From contig NZ_JYLM01000003.1 of NCBI RefSeq assembly GCF_001439815.1, forward strand, positions 124,001 through 188,000: DNA of 64,000 nucleotides, given 5' to 3'. Source of the DNA: Pseudomonas orientalis. Lineage in GTDB: Bacteria; Pseudomonadota; Gammaproteobacteria; Pseudomonadales; Pseudomonadaceae. The notes below the pieces were generated by a model. The model was not told where the DNA came from, searched no databases, and saw nothing but the letters and a program-made list of their open reading frames with translations. Shown piece by piece: positions 8,965 through 18,100 of the stretch (position 1 is the first letter of the stretch; each line of letters opens with the position of its first letter). The position numbers were made by a program, and so were the translations under genes.

Positions 8965-9747
8965 ATGCCGCGCTTTGCCGCCAACCTGTCCATGCTGTTT
9001 ACCGAACAGGAATTCCTTACCCGCTTCAAAGCGGCCGCCGATGCCGGCTTCGAAGGCGTGGAATACCTGTTCCCGTATGAGTTCAGTTCAGCCGACATCA
9101 AGGCGCAGCTCGACGCCAACGGTCTGACCCAGGTGCTGTTCAACCTGCCGGCCGGGGACTGGGCCAAAGGCGAGCGCGGCCTGGCCTGCCACCCGGACCG
9201 GGTCGAGGAATTTCGCGCCGGGGTCAAGCTGGCCATCGCCTATGCCCAAGTGTTGGGCAATACCCAGGTCAACTGCCTGGCGGGCATTCGGCCGCAGGGC
9301 GTGGATGACGACACCGTGGAAAAGACCCTCGTCGCCAACCTCAAGTACGCCGCCGACAAGCTGCAGGCGGCGGGTATCAAACTGGTGATGGAGATGATCA
9401 ACACCCGCGACATACCCGGTTTCTACCTCAATAACACGGCGCAGGCCCTGTCGATTCGCGAGCAGGTGGGCAGTGACAATCTGTTCCTGCAATACGACAT
9501 CTATCACATGCAAATCATGGAAGGCGATTTGGCGCGGACGATGGCGACGCACCTGGGGGTGATCAACCATATCCAACTGGCGGATAACCCGGGGCGCAAC
9601 GAGCCGGGGACGGGGGAGATCAATTACCGCTTCCTGTTCGAGCATCTGGACCGCATTGGCTACGCGGGTTGGGTTGGCTGTGAATACAAGCCGTTGAACA
9701 CTACCGAAGCGGGCCTTGGCTGGCTTAAAACCCATAACGCCATCTAA
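8965..9747 (+). CDS. hyi: Hydroxypyruvate isomerase
   Basis: 260 residues, the usual length, with a TIM-barrel AP-endonuclease-like fold. It interconverts hydroxypyruvate and tartronate semialdehyde. Visible family motifs are PRFAANLSMLFTE at the start, the metal/catalytic region VMEMINTRDIPGFYLN, LQYDIYHMQIMEGDL, and the C-terminal GTGEINYRFLFEHLDRIGY. It has a strong ribosome site (AAGGAGAACC) and follows gcl closely. A REPIN separates it from glxR. Confidence 0.95.
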   Translation: MPRFAANLSMLFTEQEFLTRFKAAADAGFEGVEYLFPYEFSSADIKAQLDANGLTQVLFNLPAGDWAKGERGLACHPDRVEEFRAGVKLAIAYAQVLGNTQVNCLAGIRPQGVDDDTVEKTLVANLKYAADKLQAAGIKLVMEMINTRDIPGFYLNNTAQALSIREQVGSDNLFLQYDIYHMQIMEGDLARTMATHLGVINHIQLADNPGRNEPGTGEINYRFLFEHLDRIGYAGWVGCEYKPLNTTEAGLGWLKTHNAI

Positions 9748-9765
9748 CAGACACAACACAAAAAA

Positions 9766-9859
9766 ATGTGGGAGGGGGCTTGCCCCCGATAGCGGTGCAT
9801 CAGCCAGCACATCTGTTGAATGAAAAATTGCTATCGGGGGCAAGCCCCCTCCCACATTG
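9766..9859. repeat. REPIN, GGGGGCTTGCCCCC family
   Basis: An inverted pair of cores sits inside the operon, between hyi and glxR. It could modulate downstream mRNA levels within the operon. Confidence 0.9.
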
Positions 9860-9922
9860 GACATGCCGTGTCTGGCAGACCTGAACAAATCTGCCCCACC
9901 GAATAAAAAGAGGATTTTGATC

Positions 9923-10813
9923 ATGGCTAAAATCGGATTTATCGGCACCGGCATCATGGGCCAACCCATGGCCACCAACCTGCAAAAGGCAGGGCATCAA
10001 CTGTTTCTCTCCGAGCATCACGGCAAAGCGCCCGCCGAGCTGATCGCTGCTGGCGCGGTGGCGCTGGCCAACCCGCAGCAAGTCGCCCAGGAAGCCGAAT
10101 TCATCATCGTGATGGTGCCGGATACCCCGCAGGTCGAAGACGTGCTGTTCCGCGCCGACGGTGTGGCCGCCGGCCTGTCACCGAACAAAGTGGTGATCGA
10201 CATGAGTTCGATCTCCCCTACCGCCACCAAGGCGTTCGCGGCCAAGGTCAACGAGAGCGGCGCGCAGTACCTGGATGCACCGGTGTCCGGCGGTGAAGTC
10301 GGCGCCAAGGCCGGCACGTTGAGCATCATGATTGGTGGCGAGCCGCAGACGTTCGAACGCGCCTTGCCGCTGTTCCAGGCCATGGGCAAGAACATCACCC
10401 TGGTCGGCGGCAACGGTGATGGCCAGACCGCCAAGGTCGCCAACCAGATCATCGTTGCGCTGAATATCCAGGCAGTGGCCGAAGCGCTGCTGTTCGCCTC
10501 GAAAAACGGTGCCGACCCGGCCAAGGTGCGTGAAGCGTTGATGGGCGGCTTTGCGTCGTCGAAGATCCTGGAAGTGCATGGCGAACGCATGATCAAGGGT
10601 ACCTTCGACCCGGGTTTCCGCATCAATCTGCACCAGAAAGACCTGAACCTGGCATTGGCCGGCGCCAAGGAGTTGGGGATCAACCTGCCGAACACCGCCG
10701 GCACCCAGCAAGTGTTCAGCACCTGTGCCGCGCTTGGCGGCGGTAACTGGGACCATTCGGCGCTGATCAAGGGCCTGGAGCATATGGCCAATTTCTCGAT
10801 TCGCGACAAGTAA
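9923..10813 (+). CDS. glxR: 2-hydroxy-3-oxopropionate (tartronate semialdehyde) reductase
   Basis: 296 residues from MAKIGFIGTGIMG; the longer frame to 9857 lacks family support. It reduces tartronate semialdehyde to D-glycerate with NAD(P)H. The Rossmann motif GFIGTGIMGQPMA is at residues 4-16, the substrate segment LDAPVSGGEVGAKAGTLSIM near 115-135, and the catalytic Lys in GDGQTAKVANQ near 171. It is flanked on both sides by REPINs while still lying in the gcl gene order. Confidence 0.95.
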   Translation: MAKIGFIGTGIMGQPMATNLQKAGHQLFLSEHHGKAPAELIAAGAVALANPQQVAQEAEFIIVMVPDTPQVEDVLFRADGVAAGLSPNKVVIDMSSISPTATKAFAAKVNESGAQYLDAPVSGGEVGAKAGTLSIMIGGEPQTFERALPLFQAMGKNITLVGGNGDGQTAKVANQIIVALNIQAVAEALLFASKNGADPAKVREALMGGFASSKILEVHGERMIKGTFDPGFRINLHQKDLNLALAGAKELGINLPNTAGTQQVFSTCAALGGGNWDHSALIKGLEHMANFSIRDK

Positions 10814-10834
10814 CCCACCTTGGAATGCAATCCA

Positions 10835-10926
10835 GTGTGGGAGGGGGCTTGCCCCCGATTGCGGTGTGTCAGGTGTAGGTGGTGTGACTGAAACACTGCT
10901 ATCGGGGGCAAGCCCCCTCCCACATT
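10835..10926. repeat. REPIN, GGGGGCTTGCCCCC family
   Basis: An inverted pair of cores between glxR and ttuD, the second such element inside this pathway cluster. Confidence 0.9.
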
Positions 10927-10990
10927 TAGCCCTCATTTCATAGCTGGATTGTTGCATCTCTAATAACAAGAATTCCCCGGGAGCCCGCTT

Positions 10991-12271
10991 ATGTCGGTCG
11001 ATCCGCAACACCTGCTTCGCGAGCTGTTTGCCACAGCCATCGATGCCGCCCACCCCCGGCAAGTCCTTGAACCTTACCTGCCCGCCGACCGCAGCGGCCG
11101 CGTGATCGTGATCGGCGCCGGCAAGGCTGCCGCCGCCATGGCGCTGGTCGTGGAGAACTGCTGGCAGGGCGAGGTCTCGGGCCTGGTCGTGACCCGCTAC
11201 GGCCATGGCGCACCGTGCAAGAAAATCGAAGTGGTCGAAGCCGCGCACCCTGTTCCGGATGCTGCGGGCCTGGCCGTGGCCAAACGCGTGCTGGCACTGA
11301 TCAGCGATCTGCACGAAGACGACCGCGTGATCTTCCTGCTCTCCGGTGGCGGTTCCGCCTTGCTCGCCCTGCCCGCCGAAGGCATTACCCTGGCCGACAA
11401 GCAAAGCCTCAACAAAGCCTTGCTCAAATCCGGCGCCACCATTGGCGAGATGAATTGCGTGCGCAAGCACCTCTCGGCGATCAAGGGCGGACGGTTGGCC
11501 AAGGCCGCGTGGCCCGCCACGGTCTACACCTACGCGATTTCCGATGTGCCGGGCGACCAGGCCACGGTGATCGCTTCCGGCCCCACGGTCGGCGACCCGA
11601 GCACCTCGCAACAGGCCTTGGCGATCCTCAAGCGCTACGGCATCGACGCCCCGGCCTCGGTGCGCAGTTGGCTGCAAAACCCTGCCTCGGAAACCGTCAA
11701 GCCCGGCGACCCGCTGCTCGCCCGCAGCCATTTCCAATTGATCGCCCGGCCGCAGCAATCCCTGGAAGCGGTGGCGGTCAAAGTGCGCCAGGCCGGTTTC
11801 AGCCCGCTGATCCTCGGCGACCTCGAAGGTGAAGCGCGCGAAGTAGCCAAGGTACACGCCGGCATCGCCCGGCAAATCGTGCAGCACGGCCAGCCGTTGG
11901 CGGCGCCGTGCGTGATCCTCTCCGGCGGTGAAACCACCGTCACCGTGCGCGGCAATGGCCGTGGCGGGCGCAACGCGGAATTCCTGCTCAGCCTCACCGA
12001 CAGCCTCAAGGGCCTGCCCGGCGTCTATGCCCTGGCCGGTGACACCGATGGCATTGATGGCTCGGAAGACAACGCCGGCGCGCTCATGACCCCGTGCAGC
12101 TACCGCCGCGCCGAAGCCCTGGGCCTGAGCGCCTGCGACGAGCTGGATGACAACAACGGCTACGGCTACTTCGCCGCCCTGGGCGACTTGATCATCACCG
12201 AGCCGACCCGCACCAACGTCAACGACTTCCGCGCCATCCTGATCCTTGAGACCGCCAAACATGACGCCTGA
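10991..12271 (+). CDS. ttuD: Glycerate 2-kinase (TtuD/MOFRL family)
   Basis: 426 residues. This family, once called hydroxypyruvate reductase, phosphorylates D-glycerate to 2-phosphoglycerate. The signs are VIVIGAGKAAAAMA near 37-50, LLSGGGSALLALPAEG near 116-131, and the C-terminal MOFRL motif region LSGGETTVTVRGNGRGGRNAEF followed by AGDTDGIDGSEDNAGA. It sits between glxR, which makes glycerate, and pyk, which it overlaps by 11 bases, so the product can flow by enolase to PEP and pyruvate. Confidence 0.93.
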   Translation: MSVDPQHLLRELFATAIDAAHPRQVLEPYLPADRSGRVIVIGAGKAAAAMALVVENCWQGEVSGLVVTRYGHGAPCKKIEVVEAAHPVPDAAGLAVAKRVLALISDLHEDDRVIFLLSGGGSALLALPAEGITLADKQSLNKALLKSGATIGEMNCVRKHLSAIKGGRLAKAAWPATVYTYAISDVPGDQATVIASGPTVGDPSTSQQALAILKRYGIDAPASVRSWLQNPASETVKPGDPLLARSHFQLIARPQQSLEAVAVKVRQAGFSPLILGDLEGEAREVAKVHAGIARQIVQHGQPLAAPCVILSGGETTVTVRGNGRGGRNAEFLLSLTDSLKGLPGVYALAGDTDGIDGSEDNAGALMTPCSYRRAEALGLSACDELDDNNGYGYFAALGDLIITEPTRTNVNDFRAILILETAKHDA

Positions 12272-13676
12272 CAAGAAGGTCAAAATCCTCGCCACCCTGG
12301 GCCCGGCCACCGATGGGATCGACGATATCCGCGAGCTGGTGCAGGCCGGGGTGAATATATTTCGGCTCAATTTCAGCCACGGCGACCACGCCGATCACGC
12401 GCAGCGCTACCAGTGGATTCGCCAGGTCGAGCGCCAATTGAATTACCCGCTGGGCATCCTCATGGACCTGCAAGGGCCCAAGCTGCGCGTCGGGCGCTTT
12501 GCCGAGGGCAAGGTGCAACTGGTGCGCGGCCAGGCGCTGCGCCTGGACCTGGATGAAACACCGGGGGATCAACGTCGGGTCAACCTGCCCCATCCGGAAA
12601 TCATCGCGGCACTGCAACCCGGCATGGACCTGTTGCTGGACGACGGCAAGCTGCGCCTGCGCGTAGTCACCAAGCACGCCGACGCCATCGACACCACCGT
12701 GCTCAACGGTGGCGAGCTGTCCGACCGCAAAGGCGTGAACGTGCCACAGGCGCTGCTGGCACTTAGCCCGCTCACCGCCAAGGACCGTCGCGACCTGAGC
12801 TTCGGCCTGGAGCTGGGCGTGGACTGGGTGGCGCTGTCCTTCGTGCAGCGCCCGGAAGATATCCGCGAAGCCCGCGCGCTGATCGGCGACCGGGCGTTCC
12901 TGATGGCCAAGATCGAGAAACCCTCGGCGGTGCAGCAACTGCGCGAAATCGCCGAATTGAGCGATGCGATCATGGTGGCCCGCGGCGACCTGGGCGTGGA
13001 AGTGCCGGCCGAAAGCGTGCCGCACATCCAGAGGGACATCATCAAGACCTGCCGCCAACTGGGTAAACCGGTGGTGGTGGCGACCCAGATGCTCGAATCC
13101 ATGCGTTTCTCTCCTGCACCGACCCGCGCAGAGGTCAGCGACGTGGCCAATGCGGTGGCTGAAGGCGCGGACGCGGTGATGCTGTCGGCCGAAACCGCGT
13201 CCGGCGAGTACCCGCTGGAAGCCGTGCAGATGATGAGCAAGATCATCCGCCAGGTGGAAAACGGCCCGGACTACCAGGCCCAGCTGGATGTCAGCCGGCC
13301 CGGCGCGGATGCCACGGTCTCGGACGCCATCAGCTGCGCGATCCGCCGCATCAGCAGCATCCTGCCGGTGGCGGTGCTGGTGAACTACAGCGAGTCGGGC
13401 GCCTCCAGCCTGCGCGCGGCCAGGGAGCGGCCGGTGGCGCCGATCCTCACGCTCACGCCGAACCTGTCCACGGCGCGGCGCTTGAGCGTGGCGTGGGGCG
13501 TGCACTCGGTGGTCAATGATCGGCTTCGGCAGGTGGATGAGGTGTGTTCAACCGCGCTTGAGATCGCCCAGGCCCAAGGCATGGCGCAGCGTGGGGATAC
13601 GCTGGTGATTACAGCTGGGGTGCCGTTTGGGCAGTTGGGGTCGACCAATTCCTTGCGTATCGAAACCCTACTGTAG
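12261..13676 (+). CDS. pyk: Pyruvate kinase
   Basis: 471 residues from MTPDKKVKILATLGPAT; the start overlaps ttuD, implying coupled translation. It converts PEP and ADP to pyruvate and ATP. Visible are the N-terminal barrel start, NFSHGDH (substrate/K+ region), the LMAKIEKPSAV catalytic Lys, and the signature MVARGDLGVEVPAE followed by TQMLESMRFSPAPTRAEVSDVANAV. The C-terminal regulatory domain is complete. The TAG stop lies inside the next REPIN. Being in this operon suggests a paralog dedicated to glyoxylate-derived carbon (inference). Confidence 0.95.
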   Translation: MTPDKKVKILATLGPATDGIDDIRELVQAGVNIFRLNFSHGDHADHAQRYQWIRQVERQLNYPLGILMDLQGPKLRVGRFAEGKVQLVRGQALRLDLDETPGDQRRVNLPHPEIIAALQPGMDLLLDDGKLRLRVVTKHADAIDTTVLNGGELSDRKGVNVPQALLALSPLTAKDRRDLSFGLELGVDWVALSFVQRPEDIREARALIGDRAFLMAKIEKPSAVQQLREIAELSDAIMVARGDLGVEVPAESVPHIQRDIIKTCRQLGKPVVVATQMLESMRFSPAPTRAEVSDVANAVAEGADAVMLSAETASGEYPLEAVQMMSKIIRQVENGPDYQAQLDVSRPGADATVSDAISCAIRRISSILPVAVLVNYSESGASSLRAARERPVAPILTLTPNLSTARRLSVAWGVHSVVNDRLRQVDEVCSTALEIAQAQGMAQRGDTLVITAGVPFGQLGSTNSLRIETLL

Positions 13677-13772
13677 GAGCGAGCTTGCTCGCGAAAAACG
13701 CCAACGCTGACGCAGGCATCCTGAATGCACGCGGCTCCCTTAGGTTTTTCGCGAGCAAGCTCGCTCCTACAG
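13672..13772. repeat. REPIN, TGTAGGAGCGAGCTTGCTCG family
   Basis: A 101-base inverted repeat: a 28-base arm, a conserved spacer and the reverse-complement arm. Its first bases contain the pyk stop codon and its last bases abut the ribosome site (AGGGAGCTGCC) of the urea transporter. It therefore fills the entire gap between the two genes. Confidence 0.95.
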
Positions 13773-13781
13773 GGAGCTGCC

Positions 13782-14657
13782 ATGCACAATCCAACCTGCC
13801 CCGACTGGGCCGAAGCCCTGCTCAACGGCTTCAGCCAGATCTTTCTCCAGCGCCATCCGCTGTGCGGCCTGCTGTGCCTGTTGGCGATTCTGATCGGCGC
13901 GCCGGCTTTGCTCGGCGGCGCATTGCTGGGTGGCGTCGCGGGTTTGCTCACGGCCCAGCGCCGAGGCTACCCCAAGGTTGAACGCCAGGCCGGGATGTAT
14001 AGCTACAACGGCGTACTGCTGGGTGTGTTGATCAGCCAGCACTTCGCCTGGTCGACGTTGGTGCCGCCACTGATCCTGGCCTGTGGCGGCTTGAGCGCGA
14101 TGCTGGTGCGGCAGTGGTTGAAACACGCCGCTCAACCCCAGGATCTGCCCGCCTACACCGCACCCTTTGTCGGCCTGGGCTGGTTGTTGCTGGGCACCAT
14201 GGCGCCAGCCAACTTTGCCCTGAGCGAGCCCCAGCACATGACGCTACTCGCTGCGCCGTTTACCGGTCTGGCGCAAGTCATGCTGCTGGACCAGCCCGTA
14301 GCCGGGGCCTTGATCGTCCTTGGTCTGCTGCTGGCTGACCGGCGCGCCGCCGTGTGGGCACTGTCCGGCGCGATCGCCGGCGTGCTGGTCGCCTTGCTGC
14401 TGGGCGAAACCAGCGGCGCCCTGCTCGGCCTGCACAGCTACAACCCGGCGCTCGCCGCCCTGGCGCTGAGCCAGGCACGTCGCCAACCCTGGTTGCCGCT
14501 GATCGGCATCGTCCTGGCTGTCGTGCTCACACCGGGCTTCGCCGCGCTGCACCTGCCGACGCTGACCGCGCCATTCATTCTGGCCTGCTGGCTGGTGCGC
14601 GCCAGCCAGCGCGTGCTGCGCAAACCGCGCATGGACAGGCCGTTCGAATCCCCCTAG
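13782..14657 (+). CDS. Urea transporter (UT family)
   Basis: 291 residues, almost entirely hydrophobic, with about ten membrane helices in two related halves. The family signature appears as AGMYSYNGVLLGVLIS in the first half and as LGLHSYNPALAALAL in the second, matching the selectivity-filter helices of UT-type urea channels. It starts at ATG 13782 with AGGGAG just upstream. Its place after a glyoxylate operon makes sense because purine/allantoate breakdown yields both glyoxylate and urea (inference). Confidence 0.88.
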   Translation: MHNPTCPDWAEALLNGFSQIFLQRHPLCGLLCLLAILIGAPALLGGALLGGVAGLLTAQRRGYPKVERQAGMYSYNGVLLGVLISQHFAWSTLVPPLILACGGLSAMLVRQWLKHAAQPQDLPAYTAPFVGLGWLLLGTMAPANFALSEPQHMTLLAAPFTGLAQVMLLDQPVAGALIVLGLLLADRRAAVWALSGAIAGVLVALLLGETSGALLGLHSYNPALAALALSQARRQPWLPLIGIVLAVVLTPGFAALHLPTLTAPFILACWLVRASQRVLRKPRMDRPFESP

Positions 14658-14688
14658 GCTTTGCCGATATTCAATTCGAGCGGGATTT

Positions 14689-15513
14689 ATGGACAGCAAC
14701 AACGACTGGCGCCAGCGACTCTACGTGATGGTTTTCCAAAGTGACACCGTCGCCGGGCGGCGCTTTGACGGCATCCTGTTGTTGATCATCCTCGCCAGCC
14801 TGGTCATCGTGATGCTCGACAGCATCGACGAAATCCACCAGAACTACGCCGACGTGCTGGCCTATATCGAATGGGGCTTTACCCTCATTTTCCTGATTGA
14901 GTACGGCCTGCGGCTTTACTGCTCACCCAAGCCATTGCGCTACGCCTTCAGCTTTTATGGCCTGGTGGATCTACTCGCGATCGTGCCCGGCATCCTCGCG
15001 CTGTACTACAGCGACGCGCAGTACCTGCTGATTATCCGCATCATCCGCATGCTGCGGATCTTTCGCGTTCTCAAGCTCAGTCCGTACCTCAAGCAGGCCA
15101 ACTATCTGATGGCGGCGCTGCGCGGCAGCAAGCAGAAGATCGTGGTGTTCCTGGTCAGCGTGTGCACCCTGGTGACGGTGTTCGGCACCCTGATGTACGT
15201 AATCGAGGGCCCGGAGCACGGGTTTACCAGCATTCCCAAGGGCATCTATTGGGCGATCGTGACACTCACCACCGTGGGCTTTGGCGATATCGTGCCCAAG
15301 ACGCCCCTGGGCCAGGTGATTTCCTCGCTGGTGATGATCACCGGCTACTCGATTATCGCCGTACCCACCGGGATATTCACCGCCGAGCTGGCCAGTGCCA
15401 TGCGCGGTGAACAGCTGCAGACCGACTGCCCGGCGTGCAAGAAGAACAGCCACGAGCCGAATGCAGCGTTTTGCTCACGCTGTGGCAGCAACCTGTTCAG
15501 GAAAGTGGAATAA
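14689..15513 (+). CDS. Voltage-gated-type potassium channel with C-terminal zinc ribbon
   Basis: 274 residues with six membrane segments. S4 is arginine-rich (RIIRMLRIFRVLKL, about 114-127). The pore helix ends in the selectivity filter TLTTVGFGDIVP (about 196-207), which predicts K+ selectivity. Unusually, the cytoplasmic tail ends in a four-cysteine zinc-ribbon motif, CPACKKN...FCSRCGSN (about 246-270). The channel follows the urea transporter by 31 bases but probably has its own role. A T-rich stretch follows the stop. Confidence 0.9.
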   Translation: MDSNNDWRQRLYVMVFQSDTVAGRRFDGILLLIILASLVIVMLDSIDEIHQNYADVLAYIEWGFTLIFLIEYGLRLYCSPKPLRYAFSFYGLVDLLAIVPGILALYYSDAQYLLIIRIIRMLRIFRVLKLSPYLKQANYLMAALRGSKQKIVVFLVSVCTLVTVFGTLMYVIEGPEHGFTSIPKGIYWAIVTLTTVGFGDIVPKTPLGQVISSLVMITGYSIIAVPTGIFTAELASAMRGEQLQTDCPACKKNSHEPNAAFCSRCGSNLFRKVE

Positions 15514-15609
15514 GCGAAGTTCTTTTTAATCTTTAAGCGACTATGCGGCCCCGGCTATAGTCGCTGGCATTGTGCCTCCCCCCTTCTCTCGAACAACAAG
15601 GAACGAGCA

Positions 15610-16614
15610 GTGAAAAACATCCTCAGCGCCTCTCTCCTGGCCGCCGGCCTGGCCCTGGCCGGCGCCGTCCAGGCGGCTCCGGTCACCCTGCTCAACGTCT
15701 CCTACGACGTGATGCGTGATTTCTACAAGGACTACAACGCCGCCTTCCAGAAGCACTGGGACGCCGAGCACCCGAATGACAAGCTGACCCTGCAGATGTC
15801 TTTCGGCGGCTCCAGCAAACAAGCGCGCTCGGTGATCGACGGCCTGCCGGCGGACGTGATCACTATGAACATGGCCACCGACATCAACGCCCTGGCCGAC
15901 AACGGCAAGCTGGTACCGGACAACTGGGTCACCCGCCTGCCGAACAACAGCGCGCCGTTCACCTCGGCCACCGTATTCATCGTGCGCAAGGGCAATCCGA
16001 AAGCCCTGAAAGATTGGCCGGATCTGCTCAAGGATGGCGTGCAAGTGATCGTGCCCAACCCGAAGACCTCGGGTAACGGCCGCTACACCTACCTGTCGGC
16101 CTGGGGTTATGTGCTCAAGAACGGCGGCGATGAAGAAAAGGCCAAGGCCTTTGTCGGCAAGCTGTTCAAACAGGCGCCGGTACTCGACACCGGTGGCCGG
16201 GCCGCAACGACCACCTTCATGACCAACCAGATCGGCGACGTGCTGGTGACCTTTGAGAACGAAGCGGAAATGATCGCCCGCGAATTCGGCCGCGATCAGT
16301 TCGAAGTGATCTACCCAAGCGTGTCCGCCGAGGCCGAGCCGCCGGTGTCGGTGGTGGACAAAGTGGTCGAGAAGAAAGGCACCCGCGCAGCCGCCGAAGA
16401 CTATCTGAAGTACCTGTGGTCGCCGCAAGGCCAGGAAATCGCCGCCAACAACTACCTGCGCCCGCGCGACCCGACCGTGCTGGCCAAGTACACCGACCGT
16501 TTCCCGAAAGTCGACTTCCTGTCGGTGGAGAAGACCTTCGGCGACTGGCGCACCGTGCAGAAAACCCACTTCAACGATGGCGGGGTGTTTGACCAGATTT
16601 ATACCGGCCAATAA
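15610..16614 (+). CDS. sbp: Sulfate ABC transporter periplasmic binding protein
   Basis: 334 residues with a signal peptide (about 1-22, AVQAA-P). It binds sulfate for an ABC importer. Family motifs are LLNVSYDVMRDFYKDYNAAF, SFGGSSKQARSVIDGL, NPKTSGNGRYTYLSAWGY and the C-terminal YLRPRDPTVLAKY. No cysT, cysW or cysA genes follow; a REPIN ends the unit. So this is an orphan binding protein, perhaps serving transporter genes elsewhere, or a paralog. Confidence 0.92.
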   Translation: MKNILSASLLAAGLALAGAVQAAPVTLLNVSYDVMRDFYKDYNAAFQKHWDAEHPNDKLTLQMSFGGSSKQARSVIDGLPADVITMNMATDINALADNGKLVPDNWVTRLPNNSAPFTSATVFIVRKGNPKALKDWPDLLKDGVQVIVPNPKTSGNGRYTYLSAWGYVLKNGGDEEKAKAFVGKLFKQAPVLDTGGRAATTTFMTNQIGDVLVTFENEAEMIAREFGRDQFEVIYPSVSAEAEPPVSVVDKVVEKKGTRAAAEDYLKYLWSPQGQEIAANNYLRPRDPTVLAKYTDRFPKVDFLSVEKTFGDWRTVQKTHFNDGGVFDQIYTGQ

Positions 16615-16674
16615 ACGTTCCGGCTGAATAAACACAGTCAGAACTGTGGGAGGGGGCAAGCCCTAATGCCAGTC

Positions 16675-16774
16675 TGTAGGAGCGAGCTTGCTCGCGAAAA
16701 ACGTCAACGATAACGCGTGTTTCCTGAATGAACGCGGTGCCTGTGAGTTTTTCGCGAGCAAGCTCGCTCCTACA
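16675..16774. repeat. REPIN, TGTAGGAGCGAGCTTGCTCG family
   Basis: A 100-base inverted repeat with the conserved spacer core ACGATAACGCGTG...GAATGAACGCGGTG seen in the other copies. Just before it (16645-16664) is a decayed half of the other REPIN family. Confidence 0.95.
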
Positions 16775-16903
16775 AAGCCCCCACATTTAATTAGATTGAG
16801 TCATTATTTCGCGGCATGACAATTATCACCACAAGCGGCCTACTCACTACCGGCCGATGTCTCTACTCTCTCCTCCATCGTCCTTCGCCCGTATGAGAAC
16901 CCC

Positions 16904-18100
16904 ATGAATGCTACCCCCCACGCTACCGGCAGCATGACCCGAGGCATGGTCATGCTGTTTGCGTTTTGCTGCGGCGCCATCGTCGCCAACATCTACTACG
17001 CGCAGCCGATCATCGAACTGATCGCGCCGGACATCGGCCTCACGCCGGCCATGGCCAGCCTCATTGTGTCGCTGACGCAGATCGGCTATGCCCTGGGGCT
17101 GTTTTTCCTGGTGCCGCTGGGCGACCTGCTGGAAAACCGCAGGCTGATGATCGTCACCACCGTGGTGGCCATCGCCAGCCTGTTGGGCGCCGCGTTCACC
17201 GAGCAGCCCAACCTGTTTTTACTGGTGTCGCTGCTGATCGGTTTCAGCTCGGTGTCGGTGCAGATCCTGATTCCGTTGGCCGCACACCTGGCGCCTGCCG
17301 AATCCCGTGGCCGGGTGGTCGGCAGCATCATGGGCGGCCTGCTGCTTGGCATTCTGCTGGCGCGGCCGGTGTCCAGCGTGGTGGCGGACCACTTCGGCTG
17401 GCGGGCGATGTTCATGGCGGCGGCGGCGTTGATGGCGTTTATCAGTGTGGTGTTGATGCTGACCATTCCCAAGCGCCAACCGACGCACAGCGCCAGTTAC
17501 GGCCAGTTGCTGGGTTCGCTGGGAACACTGCTGCGTGAGCAGCCGGTGTTGCGCCAGCGTGCGTTTTATCAAGGTTGCATGTTTGCCGCGTTCAGTCTGT
17601 TCTGGACCGCCGCCCCACTTGAACTGGTGCGCAACCACGGCCTCACCCAGACCCAGATCGCGATCTTCGCCCTGGTCGGTGCAATCGGCGCCATCGCCGC
17701 ACCTATCGCCGGGCGGCTGGCCGATGCCGGCCACACCCACCGCGCCTCGTTGCTGGCGATGCTGCTGGGTGCACTGAGTTTCCTGCCGGCCTTCGTGCAC
17801 CCGCTGTACAGCGTGATCGGCCTGGCGGTGACGGGCGTCGTGCTGGACTTCTGCGTGCAGATGAACATGGTGCTCGGCCAGCGTGCCGTCTATGCCCTTG
17901 ACGCCCACAGCCGCAGCCGCCTGAACGCGCTGTACATGACCAGCATCTTTATCGGCGGCGCCTTCGGCTCGGCGATTGCCAGCAGCGTGTACGAACACGG
18001 CGGTTGGCTGGGCGTGATGCTGGTGGGCAGTGCATTCCCGCTGGTGGCGTTGTTGCGCTTCCTCAGTGCGTCGCGGCAGGCAAAGGTCGCCACCGCTTAA
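16904..18100 (+). CDS. MFS transporter
   Basis: 398 residues, about 12 membrane helices. Motif A of the major facilitator superfamily is seen as PLGDLLENRRLM between helices 2 and 3, and a related sequence, AGRLADAGHTH, lies between helices 8 and 9, showing the two-fold repeat. The YYAQPIIELIAPDIGLTPA stretch in helix 1 is typical of the YgaY/YfmO-like drug or metabolite exporters. The substrate is unknown. Its 3' end overlaps the end of hicB by 4 bases. Confidence 0.88.
   Translation: MNATPHATGSMTRGMVMLFAFCCGAIVANIYYAQPIIELIAPDIGLTPAMASLIVSLTQIGYALGLFFLVPLGDLLENRRLMIVTTVVAIASLLGAAFTEQPNLFLLVSLLIGFSSVSVQILIPLAAHLAPAESRGRVVGSIMGGLLLGILLARPVSSVVADHFGWRAMFMAAAALMAFISVVLMLTIPKRQPTHSASYGQLLGSLGTLLREQPVLRQRAFYQGCMFAAFSLFWTAAPLELVRNHGLTQTQIAIFALVGAIGAIAAPIAGRLADAGHTHRASLLAMLLGALSFLPAFVHPLYSVIGLAVTGVVLDFCVQMNMVLGQRAVYALDAHSRSRLNALYMTSIFIGGAFGSAIASSVYEHGGWLGVMLVGSAFPLVALLRFLSASRQAKVATA

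Noticed and set aside
7341..9236. Minus-strand open frame of 631 codons opposite gcl
   Set aside because: Composition (His, Gln, Val, Gly-rich) is that of a shadow frame, and gcl is unambiguous.
10178..12370. Very long minus-strand open frame (730 codons) opposite glxR and ttuD
   Set aside because: It is antisense to two clear genes, has no family features, and such shadows are common in high-GC Pseudomonas DNA.
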